A stretch of DNA of 13,238 nucleotides, taken from contig JBBSDV010000088.1 of the NCBI GenBank assembly GCA_038240335.1, positions 1-13,238 of the forward strand, read 5' to 3'. The position numbers and the translations under genes are program-made. The notes under the pieces are model-generated. The model did not search any database and was not told the origin of the DNA. It saw only the letters and a list, made by a program, of their open reading frames with translations. This DNA comes from JBBSDV01 sp038240335 (GTDB taxonomy: Bacteria; Chloroflexota; Dehalococcoidia; DSTF01; JACRBR01). Below, piece by piece: positions 7,142-13,238 of this stretch. Within the stretch, counting starts at the first letter, position 1; the number at the start of each line of letters is the position of its first letter.

Positions 7142-8303
7142 GGGTAGTGCGGCATCGATACCGCCTGCTCTGCAGCGTGCATATCGGATCATCATCTTCG
7201 ATTGGGACGGTACCGCGGTGCCGGATCGCAAGACGCCAATGCCTGCGCTCGACCGCGTGCTCGAGCGCCTGCTCTCGGCAGGCGTCTATATCGCACCTGT
7301 GACGGGCACGAACGTCGACAATCTCGAGCGCCAGTCGCTGCTCAACATCACGCCAGCAGTGCGGCGTGGGCTGTTCGTCTGCACAAACCGCGGGTCGGAG
7401 GTGTTCTCCTACGCGCCAGACGGGACGCGCGAAAGCAGGCATTTGCGGCGGGCGAGCGACGCGGAGAACCGCGCGCTCGCAACCGGCGCTGAGGCGCTGC
7501 AGCGGACGCTTCAAGAACGCGGACTAGATACCCAGATAACCTACGACCGGCTGAACCGCAGGAAGGTCGACCTGATCCCGTTGCCGGAGCGGTCTGCGCC
7601 ACCGAAGGCGATCATCACGCAGCTGATCGCCGCGACGAACGCGCGGCTTGCCGGCGCCGGCTACGACGGAATCGGCGAGGTCATCCGTCTCGCTGCCTCC
7701 CTGGCAAAGACTGCTGGCGTCGAAGACCCGCGGATCACGAGTGACGGCAAGTACATGGAGCTCGGTCTGACAGATAAGTCAGATTCGGTGCGTTGGCTCC
7801 TCGCGAACGTGGCGAAGCCGAACTCCATCGCCGCCGACGAGATCCTGATTGCAGGTGACGAGTTCGGATCGATCGGAGGCATCACGGGCAGTGACGAACG
7901 GATGGCTCTCCCCGAGCTCCCAAGCGCGCCAGTCGTCTCAGTCGGTGCAGAACCAAACGGAGCGCGCCAAACGCGGTCCCGCCACCGTCTGCACGACAAC
8001 GCCCAGCCGGTCCCGTTTCGGACCACCGCACCCATGAAAGCGCAGGTGGGCAGCGCCAACGGTGATCCGCCTTCCGCTATGGGCTCGACCTGCTTCTCCG
8101 CCGCTGTCGCCTCGCCGGTCAGCACCGCCTCATCGCACTCGACCGTGACCTTCACGTTGTCGCGCGTCATGAGCACGCCCAACTCGCTGAACTCATCGAC
8201 GACTACGAACCGAGAGGAACGGTTCAGTGTCGGATTGTGGGGCACGCACGTCGTCCAAATGAGGATTCCTATCTTATGCCGAGTACAGGTATACAGATTG
8301 TGA
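7134..8303 (+). CDS. HAD-family phosphatase with a scrambled C-terminus
   Basis: Residues 1-276 (to about base 7961) are a HAD hydrolase of the Cof/OtsB-like kind: motif I FDWDGT (nucleophile D23, acid D25), motif II VTGTN near 61, motif III lysine K215 in TDKSDS, and motif IV GDEFGS (241-246). Phosphate is removed from a sugar phosphate or similar small substrate; the exact one is unknown. Family similarity ends abruptly at VSVGAEPNG. The remaining 113 residues read through the antisense of a P-type ATPase relic and are unlikely to be native. The start is uncertain: GTG 7134 overlaps the nitroreductase stop by eight bases; GTG 7125 and TTG 7122 are alternatives. The missing last portion lies after the motif IV aspartates, so activity may or may not survive. 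Confidence 0.75.
   Translation: MPEGSAASIPPALQRAYRIIIFDWDGTAVPDRKTPMPALDRVLERLLSAGVYIAPVTGTNVDNLERQSLLNITPAVRRGLFVCTNRGSEVFSYAPDGTRESRHLRRASDAENRALATGAEALQRTLQERGLDTQITYDRLNRRKVDLIPLPERSAPPKAIITQLIAATNARLAGAGYDGIGEVIRLAASLAKTAGVEDPRITSDGKYMELGLTDKSDSVRWLLANVAKPNSIAADEILIAGDEFGSIGGITGSDERMALPELPSAPVVSVGAEPNGARQTRSRHRLHDNAQPVPFRTTAPMKAQVGSANGDPPSAMGSTCFSAAVASPVSTASSHSTVTFTLSRVMSTPNSLNSSTTTNREERFSVGLWGTHVVQMRIPILCRVQVYRL
7964..8200 (-). pseudogene. Relic of a P-type cation-transporting ATPase (actuator region)
   Basis: On the minus strand the frame reads DEAVLTGEATAAEKQVEP, then TCAFMGAVVRNGTGWAL (down to about base 7997). This is the TGE loop and following strands of the actuator domain of P-type ATPases (P2-like: TGES..EK..., FMGTVV..G). 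After WAL the reading frame breaks. Taking the next frame gives VVQT, and a further shift gives GGGTAFGAL, which together restore the family pattern VV.TG..TAFG. Two single-base losses within about 20 bases, and no other part of a roughly 900-residue pump, make this a dead fragment. Confidence 0.7.
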
Positions 8304-8310
8304 ACTCATA

Positions 8311-8334
8311 TCACTCGCGAAGCAACGCGAGTGA
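8311..8334. repeat. Perfect 9-bp hairpin in the relic region
   Basis: TCACTCGCG (8311-8319) pairs with CGCGAGTGA (8326-8334) around a six-base loop. A second pair, TGACCG/CGGTCA, begins within it and continues to about 8360, and AGAGG-TCTGG-CCTCT follows near 8392-8406. The cluster lies between two gene fragments and may be an old terminator or a recombination-prone spot. Confidence 0.45.
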
Positions 8335-8532
8335 CCGATGGACGACGGCGAAACGGTCACTTCGTTTGAGATTGCGGATACCGCACGACGAGAGGTCTGG
8401 CCTCTTCCGAACCTAGCCCTTGGCAACCCGGGCCCTCCGGCTTGTATGAGGACTTCCTGGGCTCAGTGGTGACCTCTTGGCTCCGGCAACTCCGACAAGT
8501 CGCCCACCGATGGCCCAGGGGTAGGCTCGACC

Positions 8533-8685
8533 CCCATGTTGCGCGAGTACTGACGCGACCTCCATCCCGATGAAGCCGGAACTTACAACGACGGCTCGCT
8601 CTCCGAGGCGGTGCGCGTGCCGCAGTCGACGATGGTCGTCGAGCGACGGCAGACAGTGAACGCCGTCGAGGTCCGCATCGCTCGC
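8533..8685 (-). pseudogene. Relic of an NAD(P)/FAD-dependent oxidoreductase
   Basis: On the minus strand the frame reads DADLDGVHCLPSLDDHRRLR, followed by ERAVVVSSGFIGMEVASVLA. This is the linker and start of the NAD-binding Rossmann segment (normally VVIGgGFIGxEvA) of pyridine-nucleotide oxidoreductases of the rubredoxin-reductase/AIF type. One glycine of the dinucleotide motif is Ser. Downstream the frame continues into sequence with no similarity, and neither the FAD-binding start nor the C-terminal domain is present. About 50 codons survive from a protein of about 400. Confidence 0.65.
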
Positions 8686-8686
8686 C

Positions 8687-9247
8687 TTACGGATGAGGCC
8701 GCGGGTTGCCATCGGCGTCGAACTGGCCGATGGTGAGCGCCTCTTTGTCACGGAGGATCTTTTCCGCGCGATCGATTTCCTTCTGGTCGTCGGAATGCAC
8801 GGTTACGAGGATCTGGCCGTTGACTTCACCGTCGTCGGCCGCGTACGTCAGTTCCCATGCCTCACCCTGGCTGACGCCGGAAAAGGCGCCCCAGAGGCTC
8901 CCGACGATCGAGCCCAACAGCGCCCAGGCAGCCGCCTGCCCGCCCGCTGACGCGAAGTTTACGCCGACCGCCGCGAGGATGAGGCCGAAGAGCGCGCCGA
9001 TCGCCGCGCCGACCACGCCCCAGAACATCGCGCGGCCGATCAACCGCTTGGCCATGGGGGCGTCACGATCCGTCGTATTCTTGCGAGTATTCGCTTCCCG
9101 TTCGGCCTCGCGCGCGCCTTCGCCGAGCAGTGATATCTTGCCGCTGTCGACGCCGCTGAATTCGAGTGCATCGATCGCCGTGCGGGCGCGTTTCATGTCT
9201 GGATACGACGCCACCACGTTGAATCGCCCAAGGCTTTCGGTCGTCAC
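8687..9247 (-). CDS. YflT/GSP-17M-like general stress membrane protein
   Basis: A 186-residue protein. The N-terminus FNVVASYPDMKRARTAIDAL plus SGVDSGKISLLG matches the general-stress-protein 17M (YflT) domain, in which a short ferredoxin-like fold precedes a membrane region. Residues 74-97 and 104-124 are glycine-rich hydrophobic helices (AAIGALFGLILAAVGV; LLGSIVGSLWGAF). The C-terminal part (GQILVTVHSDDQKEIDRAEKIL) resembles the paired beta-alpha unit that closes such proteins. GTG 9247 is the start because GGAGGT (9253-9258) sits five bases upstream; the ATG at 9271 precedes that site. YflT-type proteins are stress-induced; the molecular function is unknown. Confidence 0.8.
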   Translation of the reverse strand: MTTESLGRFNVVASYPDMKRARTAIDALEFSGVDSGKISLLGEGAREAEREANTRKNTTDRDAPMAKRLIGRAMFWGVVGAAIGALFGLILAAVGVNFASAGGQAAAWALLGSIVGSLWGAFSGVSQGEAWELTYAADDGEVNGQILVTVHSDDQKEIDRAEKILRDKEALTIGQFDADGNPRPHP

Positions 9248-9288
9248 GGTGCACCTCCGGTCAGCGTGCATGCGGCGGACACGGCTCG

Positions 9289-9480
9289 TTAGCTCGCCGC
9301 TTCGAGCGTCGCGGTGCGAGCCGCCGGCTCCTCATGGGGGATCTCCGGACTCGTCTCGCGGCGATGCGGCTCGAGTGCGTGCCACTTCTGCTTTCCTTGC
9401 GGCGAATGCCAGGCCTTTGACGCCCAGCATGTCCGGCGATTTCTACAATACCACGCGTGTTCGGCGGAATTCCTCGACAT
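9289..9480 (-). CDS. Small ORF of unknown function, 63 aa
   Basis: The frame ends TAA at 9289, 41 bases before the YflT-like start. The last 40 codons are rich in G/C at the third position and give a charged peptide (KWHALEPHRRETSPEIPHEE). The first third looks less coding and overlaps the end of another degraded frame. No family recognised. It may be the tail of a decayed gene instead of a live one. Confidence 0.25.
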   Translation of the reverse strand: MSRNSAEHAWYCRNRRTCWASKAWHSPQGKQKWHALEPHRRETSPEIPHEEPAARTATLEAAS

Positions 9481-9733
9481 TCAGGACGCCTCGGTGCTTC
9501 AAGTAGCTGAGCAACGTGCGGGCATGCGCGATCGGGGCGTCGCGTGCGGCTATAAGCTGATGCACGCGATGCAGGAAGATCTCAGAAAAGCGTTGGCGCG
9601 TCGAGCGGCGATCCCGGCCGCTTCGGCGTTACAGCGCACGTCGCCTTCGGCATCAATCCCGACGCCGAGGCATCTAAGCGAGCGACGAGTCGTCGCTTCA
9701 TCGAGACGACCCCGTAAGACACGTGCGGCCAGA
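9443..9733 (-). pseudogene. Frameshifted, SHOCT-like coding remnant downstream of dodecin
   Basis: Directly after the dodecin stop, one minus-strand frame reads AARVLRGRLDEATTRR and on to EAAGIAARRANAFL. A second frame (open 9443-9628) continues HRVHQLIAARDAPIAHARTL and LLSYLKHRGVLNVEEFRRTR before a TAG. The switch is near the TTTT at about 9583-9586. The last part resembles a SHOCT turn (L..L...GVL..EEF...R). Together they would make about 95 residues, but no start codon is in frame at the front, so I read it as a broken gene or a sequencing frameshift. The family call is tentative. Confidence 0.3.
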
Positions 9734-9734
9734 A

Positions 9735-9944
9735 CTAGTCTTCGTATTTGAAGGAAACTTTGACCTTCGCGCGAAAGAGGGCGACCTTGTTGTCCTCGAC
9801 CGTCATGTCAAGCTTCTCAACTTCGGCGACGCGGAGGTCGCGCAGGGTGCTGCTCGCGCGCTCGACAGCGGCGCGAGCGGCCGCCTCCCACGAATCCGTG
9901 CTGGTCCCCACGAGCTCGATGATCTTGTAGACGCTCTCCGCCAT
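9735..9944 (-). CDS. Dodecin, flavin-storage protein
   Basis: A 69-residue dodecin. The sequence begins MAESVYKIIELVGTS, has DSWEAAARAAVERAS (W19 would be the flavin-stacking Trp), and ends VALFRAKVKVSFKYED, all standard for the beta-alpha-beta-beta family. Twelve subunits form a hollow sphere that binds FMN/riboflavin or related flavins and limits their photochemistry and side reactions. ATG 9944 is chosen over the in-frame start at 9959 because GGAGGT (9952-9957) lies between them. Dodecin suits a flavoprotein-rich neighbourhood (nitroreductase, FAD-oxidoreductase relic). Confidence 0.93.
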   Translation of the reverse strand: MAESVYKIIELVGTSTDSWEAAARAAVERASSTLRDLRVAEVEKLDMTVEDNKVALFRAKVKVSFKYED

Positions 9945-10131
9945 GACGGGCACCTCCAACTGAACCTATCGTTAGCTCGATCATACACCAGCAGATCAAC
10001 GACGGGCGTACTACCTGTCACCTCAATACTTGACCGGCGGCCAGGCGCCGAGCGCGGGGAACTCGATGACAACATCGTGCGGCGTGACACGCCGTTAAGA
10101 TCGGCGCGACGGCGAGAACCGGAGTAGACGA

Positions 10132-10186
10132 CCCCCGAAGAGGTGGCGGGGAGCATCCCTGCTCAGGACGCGCGACTCTTCGGGGG
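10132..10186. repeat. 11-bp perfect inverted repeat with an inner hairpin
   Basis: CCCCCGAAGAG (10132-10142) pairs exactly with CTCTTCGGGGG (10176-10186). The 33-base interior holds a second stem, GAGCA (10151-10155) with TGCTC (10160-10164) around TCCC. On either strand this would fold as a stem topped by an internal hairpin. It could be a structured leader or small RNA, a terminator of the Crp/Fnr gene, or a remnant of a small mobile repeat. I do not match it to a known riboswitch. Confidence 0.5.
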
Positions 10187-10238
10187 AGCGCCCATGGCAG
10201 GATAAGTCCGCGCGGCACGGGCATGGCGCTTTATTATG
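10187..10238 (+). terminator. Stem followed by T-rich tract
   Basis: AGCGCC (10187-10192) then CATG pairs with CATGGCGCT (10222-10230) allowing one bulged C. The right arm runs straight into TTTATTATGT, so it looks like a rho-independent terminator read on the plus strand. It abuts the preceding 11-bp repeat. No annotated plus-strand gene ends here, which raises the possibility of a short RNA transcribed rightward through 10132-10238. Confidence 0.4.
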
Positions 10239-10340
10239 TGTCCATATGGGACTTTTTCTGGACGTAACCCGGCGCACTCCGCTCGGTCATCGACGCCGCA
10301 CGATGTACTCTCTTCGCCGCCCTCGTCCTTGGCCCGTCGC

Positions 10341-11216
10341 TCAGGGCGTTCGCTTGCGCCGACTGAGGGTCTTAGGCGCGAGCGCACGCGCCAGGTTTGT
10401 CCGGCCGGCCGGCAAGGGGAAAGACGCAGGCCGGTCGTGACGCGCGTGCTCACCCGACGACAGGAGGCGCCTACCGCGCGACGCGGCAGGAGAGCGCCCG
10501 GGCAAGCGGTCAAATCGCTCGCGGATGAGTTGGTAGCACTCGCAACTGGCGGCTTCGAGGCCGGCACGATCCAAGACGCTCACCTTGCCGCGACGGTAAG
10601 TAATCAATCCCGCGTCCTGAAGAGTCTCCGCAGCGACGGAAACGCTCGGACGGCGGACGCCGAGCATCTCCGCCAAAAAGTTGTGTGTCATCGGAAAGAC
10701 GGTCGCATCGACTCGGTCGTGCGTCATAAGCAACCACCGTGCGCAGCGTTCGACGATCGGGTGCATACGATTGCAGGCGGCGGATTGCGAGACGAGAGCA
10801 AACAACGACACGGCGTAGTAGCCCAGGAGTGTTCTTAAGATCGGGATGTTCTCGACGTGCTCGCGAAAGCGGTGACTCTCCATGCGCATGGCGGTGCCAG
10901 GGACCTGAATGAGCAAACGCGAGTCGGATGCGTCGAGGCCAAGAAACACGGAAAGGTCAGTCATACCCTCGTTCCCGATCGTGGCGATTTCGACGGCATC
11001 GCCATTCTCGAGGACGGTGAGCATCGAGATGACACCCATATTGGGGAAGTAGACGTACGGCATCGTGTCGCCGGGCTCATGGAGCGAGATGCGGAACTTG
11101 AGGGGGACAAGCTTCAGGTCGGGGAGGATGCGTTCGTACTCGTCTGGCGGGAGGGAGGAGAGGATCCGGTTCGAGATCGTGCGTGGGAACTCAGGAATGT
11201 TCGTTGGTCGGTCCAT
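10341..11216 (-). CDS. Crp/Fnr-type transcriptional regulator
   Basis: A 291-residue protein. Residues about 18-125 form a cNMP-binding-like barrel (EPGDTMPYVYFPNMGVISM), followed by the long dimer helix and a winged helix (LAEMLGVRRPSVSVAAETLQ at 181-200, then LITYRRGKVSVL). It ends the conserved way with CECYQLIRERFDRLPG (225-240). No N-terminal FeS cysteine cluster is present, so it is not a classical FNR; the effector is unknown. About 51 extra residues (241-291, Arg/Pro/Ala-rich) follow the normal family end and may be run-on coding sequence. The start ATG 11216 has only AAGG upstream. It lies 11 bases after the histidine kinase gene, so the two are almost surely cotranscribed. Confidence 0.9.
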   Translation of the reverse strand: MDRPTNIPEFPRTISNRILSSLPPDEYERILPDLKLVPLKFRISLHEPGDTMPYVYFPNMGVISMLTVLENGDAVEIATIGNEGMTDLSVFLGLDASDSRLLIQVPGTAMRMESHRFREHVENIPILRTLLGYYAVSLFALVSQSAACNRMHPIVERCARWLLMTHDRVDATVFPMTHNFLAEMLGVRRPSVSVAAETLQDAGLITYRRGKVSVLDRAGLEAASCECYQLIRERFDRLPGRSPAASRGRRLLSSGEHARHDRPASFPLPAGRTNLARALAPKTLSRRKRTP

Positions 11217-11227
11217 GTCTGTTCGCC

Positions 11228-12661
11228 TTAGCGGAGTGGTGCTCCTGCCTGGGCGTACGCGCGCTCCGCTTCATCTACGACCGGGTCTTCATCACTCGTG
11301 ACCGATTCCTCTTCGATGACCTCATCGAGTGCGAGTGGCAGGCGCAGCCGGAACTCCGTACCGCTGCCTTCCTGGCTGACGAATGAGAGTTCGCCACCCA
11401 TCCGCTCCACGATCTGCTTGGTGACATAGAGACCGATGCCGAACCCCTTCTTCGATCCGGTTGCCAGGGCTGTGCTTCGGAAGAACCGTTCAAAGATGTG
11501 CTGCTGGTCTTCATGAGGTATGCCCAAACCGGAGTCCTTCACACGAACCTCAGCGATCCCATCGGACGCCGTGAGCGAGAGGACGATCTGCGGCTCCGTG
11601 CCTCCGTACTTGGCAGCATTGTCGAGCAGATTGAGGACACTCTGCCGCAGGCGCTGCTCGTCCATGATGGCGAGTACCCTTTCCGCCGGGAACGATTCCT
11701 CCAATACAGCGGCAGGGTAACGGCTCCTCACAGAGGCTCCCTCCTCGCGAAGCAACGTCGCAAGGTCGACGACATCGGGATCGAGACTGAGCCTGCCCAT
11801 GCGAATCTGCGTAAGATCCAGGAATAGCTCGATGATCGATTCCATGCGGCCCGTCTCCGATGCCAGTGCCGCGATCGCTTCAGCGGTATCGGCATCAAAC
11901 CGCCATGGCTCGCGCTCCAACTTCCTCGCGAGCCAGAATGAGAACCCATGCATAGCAGTGAGCGGGCTCCTAAGCTCGTGCGACGCGAAGCTGACAAAGT
12001 CATCCTTCGCTTGATCTTGGCGACTACGGTCCGTGTCATCGGTGAACGCCAGCACCGCTCCGGCACGCTCTCCTTGGAGCACGATCGGTGCCATGCGCAC
12101 GTCCACGGGCAAGATCGCGCCATCGGCGCACACAACCGAGCCCTGGCGAGCGTAGGGTCGACCTGCGAGGATGCACGCGAGGAGGGGCGAATCTTGGTCA
12201 TTCGCGCTGCCGTCCCGCTGCCTCAACGGGAACACTGTGTCCAAGGCGGCGTGTGGATGATCCTCGAAGCTCCGGCCCAGCAGGCGCTCCGCCGACGGGT
12301 TGAGGTAGTTGAGCCGCCCGCGTTCGTCGATGCAAAGGACGCCGTCATTCATCGCGGTCATCATGGCGCGCATTCGCGCGTCCTGAACGTCGGTGGTCCG
12401 CACGAGCCGGACATTCGCGATCTCCACGGCCACGAGTGCGACAATCGCAAACGCACCGCCAAATGCTGTGGCGACTAGGACGACACCACTGAGGTTGCGC
12501 CCGCTGACAGACTCGGCCACCGGGAGGAGGAGAGCCGTCACGGCGACTGCGCCGATCGCGAGTAGACCGGGCACAAGGAAGCGGGGGCTGACCGAGTCGT
12601 GATTCGCGAGTCTGCGCATCAGCGCGGTCATCGGCCGGAACGGACGTCGGAACGCTGTCAT
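11228..12661 (-). CDS. Membrane PAS-domain sensor histidine kinase
   Basis: A 477-residue kinase. Two transmembrane helices (about 27-47 and 58-84) enclose a very short external loop, so the signal is likely sensed in the membrane or cytoplasm. A PAS domain follows (about 96-210; MNDGVLCIDERGRLNYLNPS). The transmitter has H-box FASHELRSPLTAMHGF (H228), N-box LNLLDNAAKYG (N348), G1 DSGLGIP, F-box FERFFRS and G2 GFGIGLYVTKQIVERMGG. The tail is acidic. ATG 12661 has GAGGAG at 12668-12673. No response regulator lies in the window; the next gene is a Crp/Fnr factor, which has no receiver domain, so the phosphorylation partner must be elsewhere or the pair works differently. Confidence 0.93.
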   Translation of the reverse strand: MTAFRRPFRPMTALMRRLANHDSVSPRFLVPGLLAIGAVAVTALLLPVAESVSGRNLSGVVLVATAFGGAFAIVALVAVEIANVRLVRTTDVQDARMRAMMTAMNDGVLCIDERGRLNYLNPSAERLLGRSFEDHPHAALDTVFPLRQRDGSANDQDSPLLACILAGRPYARQGSVVCADGAILPVDVRMAPIVLQGERAGAVLAFTDDTDRSRQDQAKDDFVSFASHELRSPLTAMHGFSFWLARKLEREPWRFDADTAEAIAALASETGRMESIIELFLDLTQIRMGRLSLDPDVVDLATLLREEGASVRSRYPAAVLEESFPAERVLAIMDEQRLRQSVLNLLDNAAKYGGTEPQIVLSLTASDGIAEVRVKDSGLGIPHEDQQHIFERFFRSTALATGSKKGFGIGLYVTKQIVERMGGELSFVSQEGSGTEFRLRLPLALDEVIEEESVTSDEDPVVDEAERAYAQAGAPLR

Positions 12662-12673
12662 GCTCGACTCCTC

Positions 12674-13008
12674 GCCGTGCAGTTGTCACGTCCCCGCGGG
12701 AGCAGCCATCAAGGAGTGGACGGATCCAGATTCGGCTAGTTTGCTTCTTGAGAGTCGAGGAGGAGGCGCCACGCCTCTTGGTAGATGCGCCCGAGTGCGG
12801 GCTGCTGTAAGACTTCCGACCCGTACGAGGATGCACGCAGTCGTTGGTCTTCCCGCAGACCGTACCACGTACCCTATCAGTCTGCAATCAGACAGATGCA
12901 ACGTCCGTTACCGGACACGTGGAGACTCCGACCGATCCCTCCCCAGTCGCGCGCGACGGCAAAGAGAGAAACGCTCAGCGGCGGCCGCCCGGCAGCCTAT
13001 ACCTCTCG
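12674..13008. other. Upstream region of the kinase operon, no gene seen
   Basis: This 335-bp stretch separates the transposase relic from the kinase gene and should hold its promoter. It contains a tight stem GAGGCG-CCA-CGCCTC (12763-12777) and the two palindromes at 12880-12916. No coding frame is convincing. Confidence 0.5.
12880..12916. promoter_or_regulatory. Two regularly spaced 14-bp palindromes
   Basis: GTCTG-CAAT-CAGAC (12880-12893) and GTCCG-TTAC-CGGAC (12903-12916) share the form GTCYG-N4-CRGAC. Their centres are 23 bp apart, about two helical turns, so dimers bound to both would face the same side of the DNA. They lie about 220-255 bp upstream of the kinase start and beside the transposase relic. 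A regulator operator pair is the first guess; binding sites at an IS boundary are the alternative. Confidence 0.45.
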
Positions 13009-13238
13009 TCAACGAGACAACGTCAGCCTTGAGCCACATCGGCTGCTCGAGCCTGTGGCGGCCGTCCGGCCTGCTGGCGGTTCCGCATCAGGCGGCCCTG
13101 CTTCCGTGGGCGCAGCGCCTTCCTCGCCAAGGCGCTGCAGGTACTCCGCGACGGACAACGGCGGTCGGGCCAGTTCAGCTCGCTGGGTGAGGGAATCCAC
13201 CGAGGCATGGGCCCGCATGAGGGTGCTGTCGACGTAGA
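13009..13238 (-). pseudogene. Fragment of an IS1182-like transposase (partial, at window edge)
   Basis: The frame enters from the right edge reading YVDSTLMRAHASVDSLTQR, then PLSVAEYLQRLGEEGA. The DST.MRAHAS.DSL pattern resembles the segment around the first catalytic Asp in IS1182/IS5-type DDE transposases (VDST.VRA..S..SL). After about 60 codons the sequence turns to low-complexity and stops at 13009 without the expected later blocks (such as SRTDPDA) or a C-terminal catalytic Glu. The visible part therefore looks truncated at its 3' side. The call depends on a short motif. Confidence 0.5.

Larger units (their letters stand above)
9945..10340. other. 396-bp gene-free, repeat-rich gap
   Basis: It lies between the end of the Crp/Fnr gene and the dodecin start, both leftward. 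It should contain the terminator of the regulatory operon and the dodecin promoter. No coding frame is convincing; the two inverted-repeat elements listed next are its main content. Confidence 0.5.

Noticed and set aside
9314..9751. Plus-strand ORF with a Cys cluster (CHFCFPCGEC), tempting as a zinc protein
   Set aside because: No ribosome site or family match. The minus-strand frames over the same bases read more like protein and include a SHOCT-like turn.
10236..10838. Plus-strand ORF of 200 codons over the Crp/Fnr gene
   Set aside because: Antisense to the DNA-binding domain of the regulator; no features of its own.
1..13238. CRISPR array, tRNA, rRNA or prophage module
   Set aside because: No regularly spaced direct repeats, tRNA-like cloverleaf or phage structural genes were seen on reading both strands.

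Overview
This 13.2 kb window is chromosomal, GC-rich bacterial DNA. No rRNA, tRNA or plasmid marker is present and I cannot assign a phylum. Gene content points to a free-living soil or water bacterium exposed to oxygen limitation and redox or metal stress. Most genes belong to stress, dormancy or redox families.

Layout. Bases 1-139 hold the 3' end of a cupin-like gene (+), facing a convergent hairpin. Bases 285-3594 form a minus-strand block: a tandem universal stress protein (USP), a single-domain USP, then a bifunctional APH-like/P-loop kinase. Bases 3595-4183 have no gene I recognise. Bases 4184-4852 hold a candidate 53-aa ORF overlapping, by ATGA, an amicyanin-like cupredoxin followed by a strong hairpin. 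A membrane-anchored USP (-, 4955-5581) and a SHOCT-domain membrane protein (+, 5853-6104) are divergent. A SagB-type nitroreductase (6527-7141) overlaps a HAD phosphatase whose C-terminal end is scrambled near 7962. Bases 7962-8690 are a gene graveyard: an inverted fragment of a P-type cation ATPase and a fragment of an NAD(P)/FAD oxidoreductase. Then come a YflT-like general stress protein (-), a stretch of decayed minus-strand coding sequence, and dodecin (-). Bases 9945-10340 are gene-free but rich in inverted repeats. Bases 10341-12661 are a two-gene minus-strand operon of a membrane PAS histidine kinase and a Crp/Fnr-type regulator. Upstream lie two regularly spaced palindromes, and at the right edge a fragment of an IS1182-like transposase.

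How it may work together (inference). The set of Rv2004c-like APH/ATPase protein, several USPs, nitroreductase, OtsB-like HAD phosphatase, P2-type ATPase (now a relic) and redox-type sensor kinase resembles the content of the mycobacterial DosR dormancy regulon. Here it sits beside a histidine kinase paired with a Crp/Fnr factor instead of a DosR-type response regulator. The working idea is a hypoxia or dormancy island that has been partly eroded by rearrangement; the transposase relic and the fused gene fragments mark that erosion.
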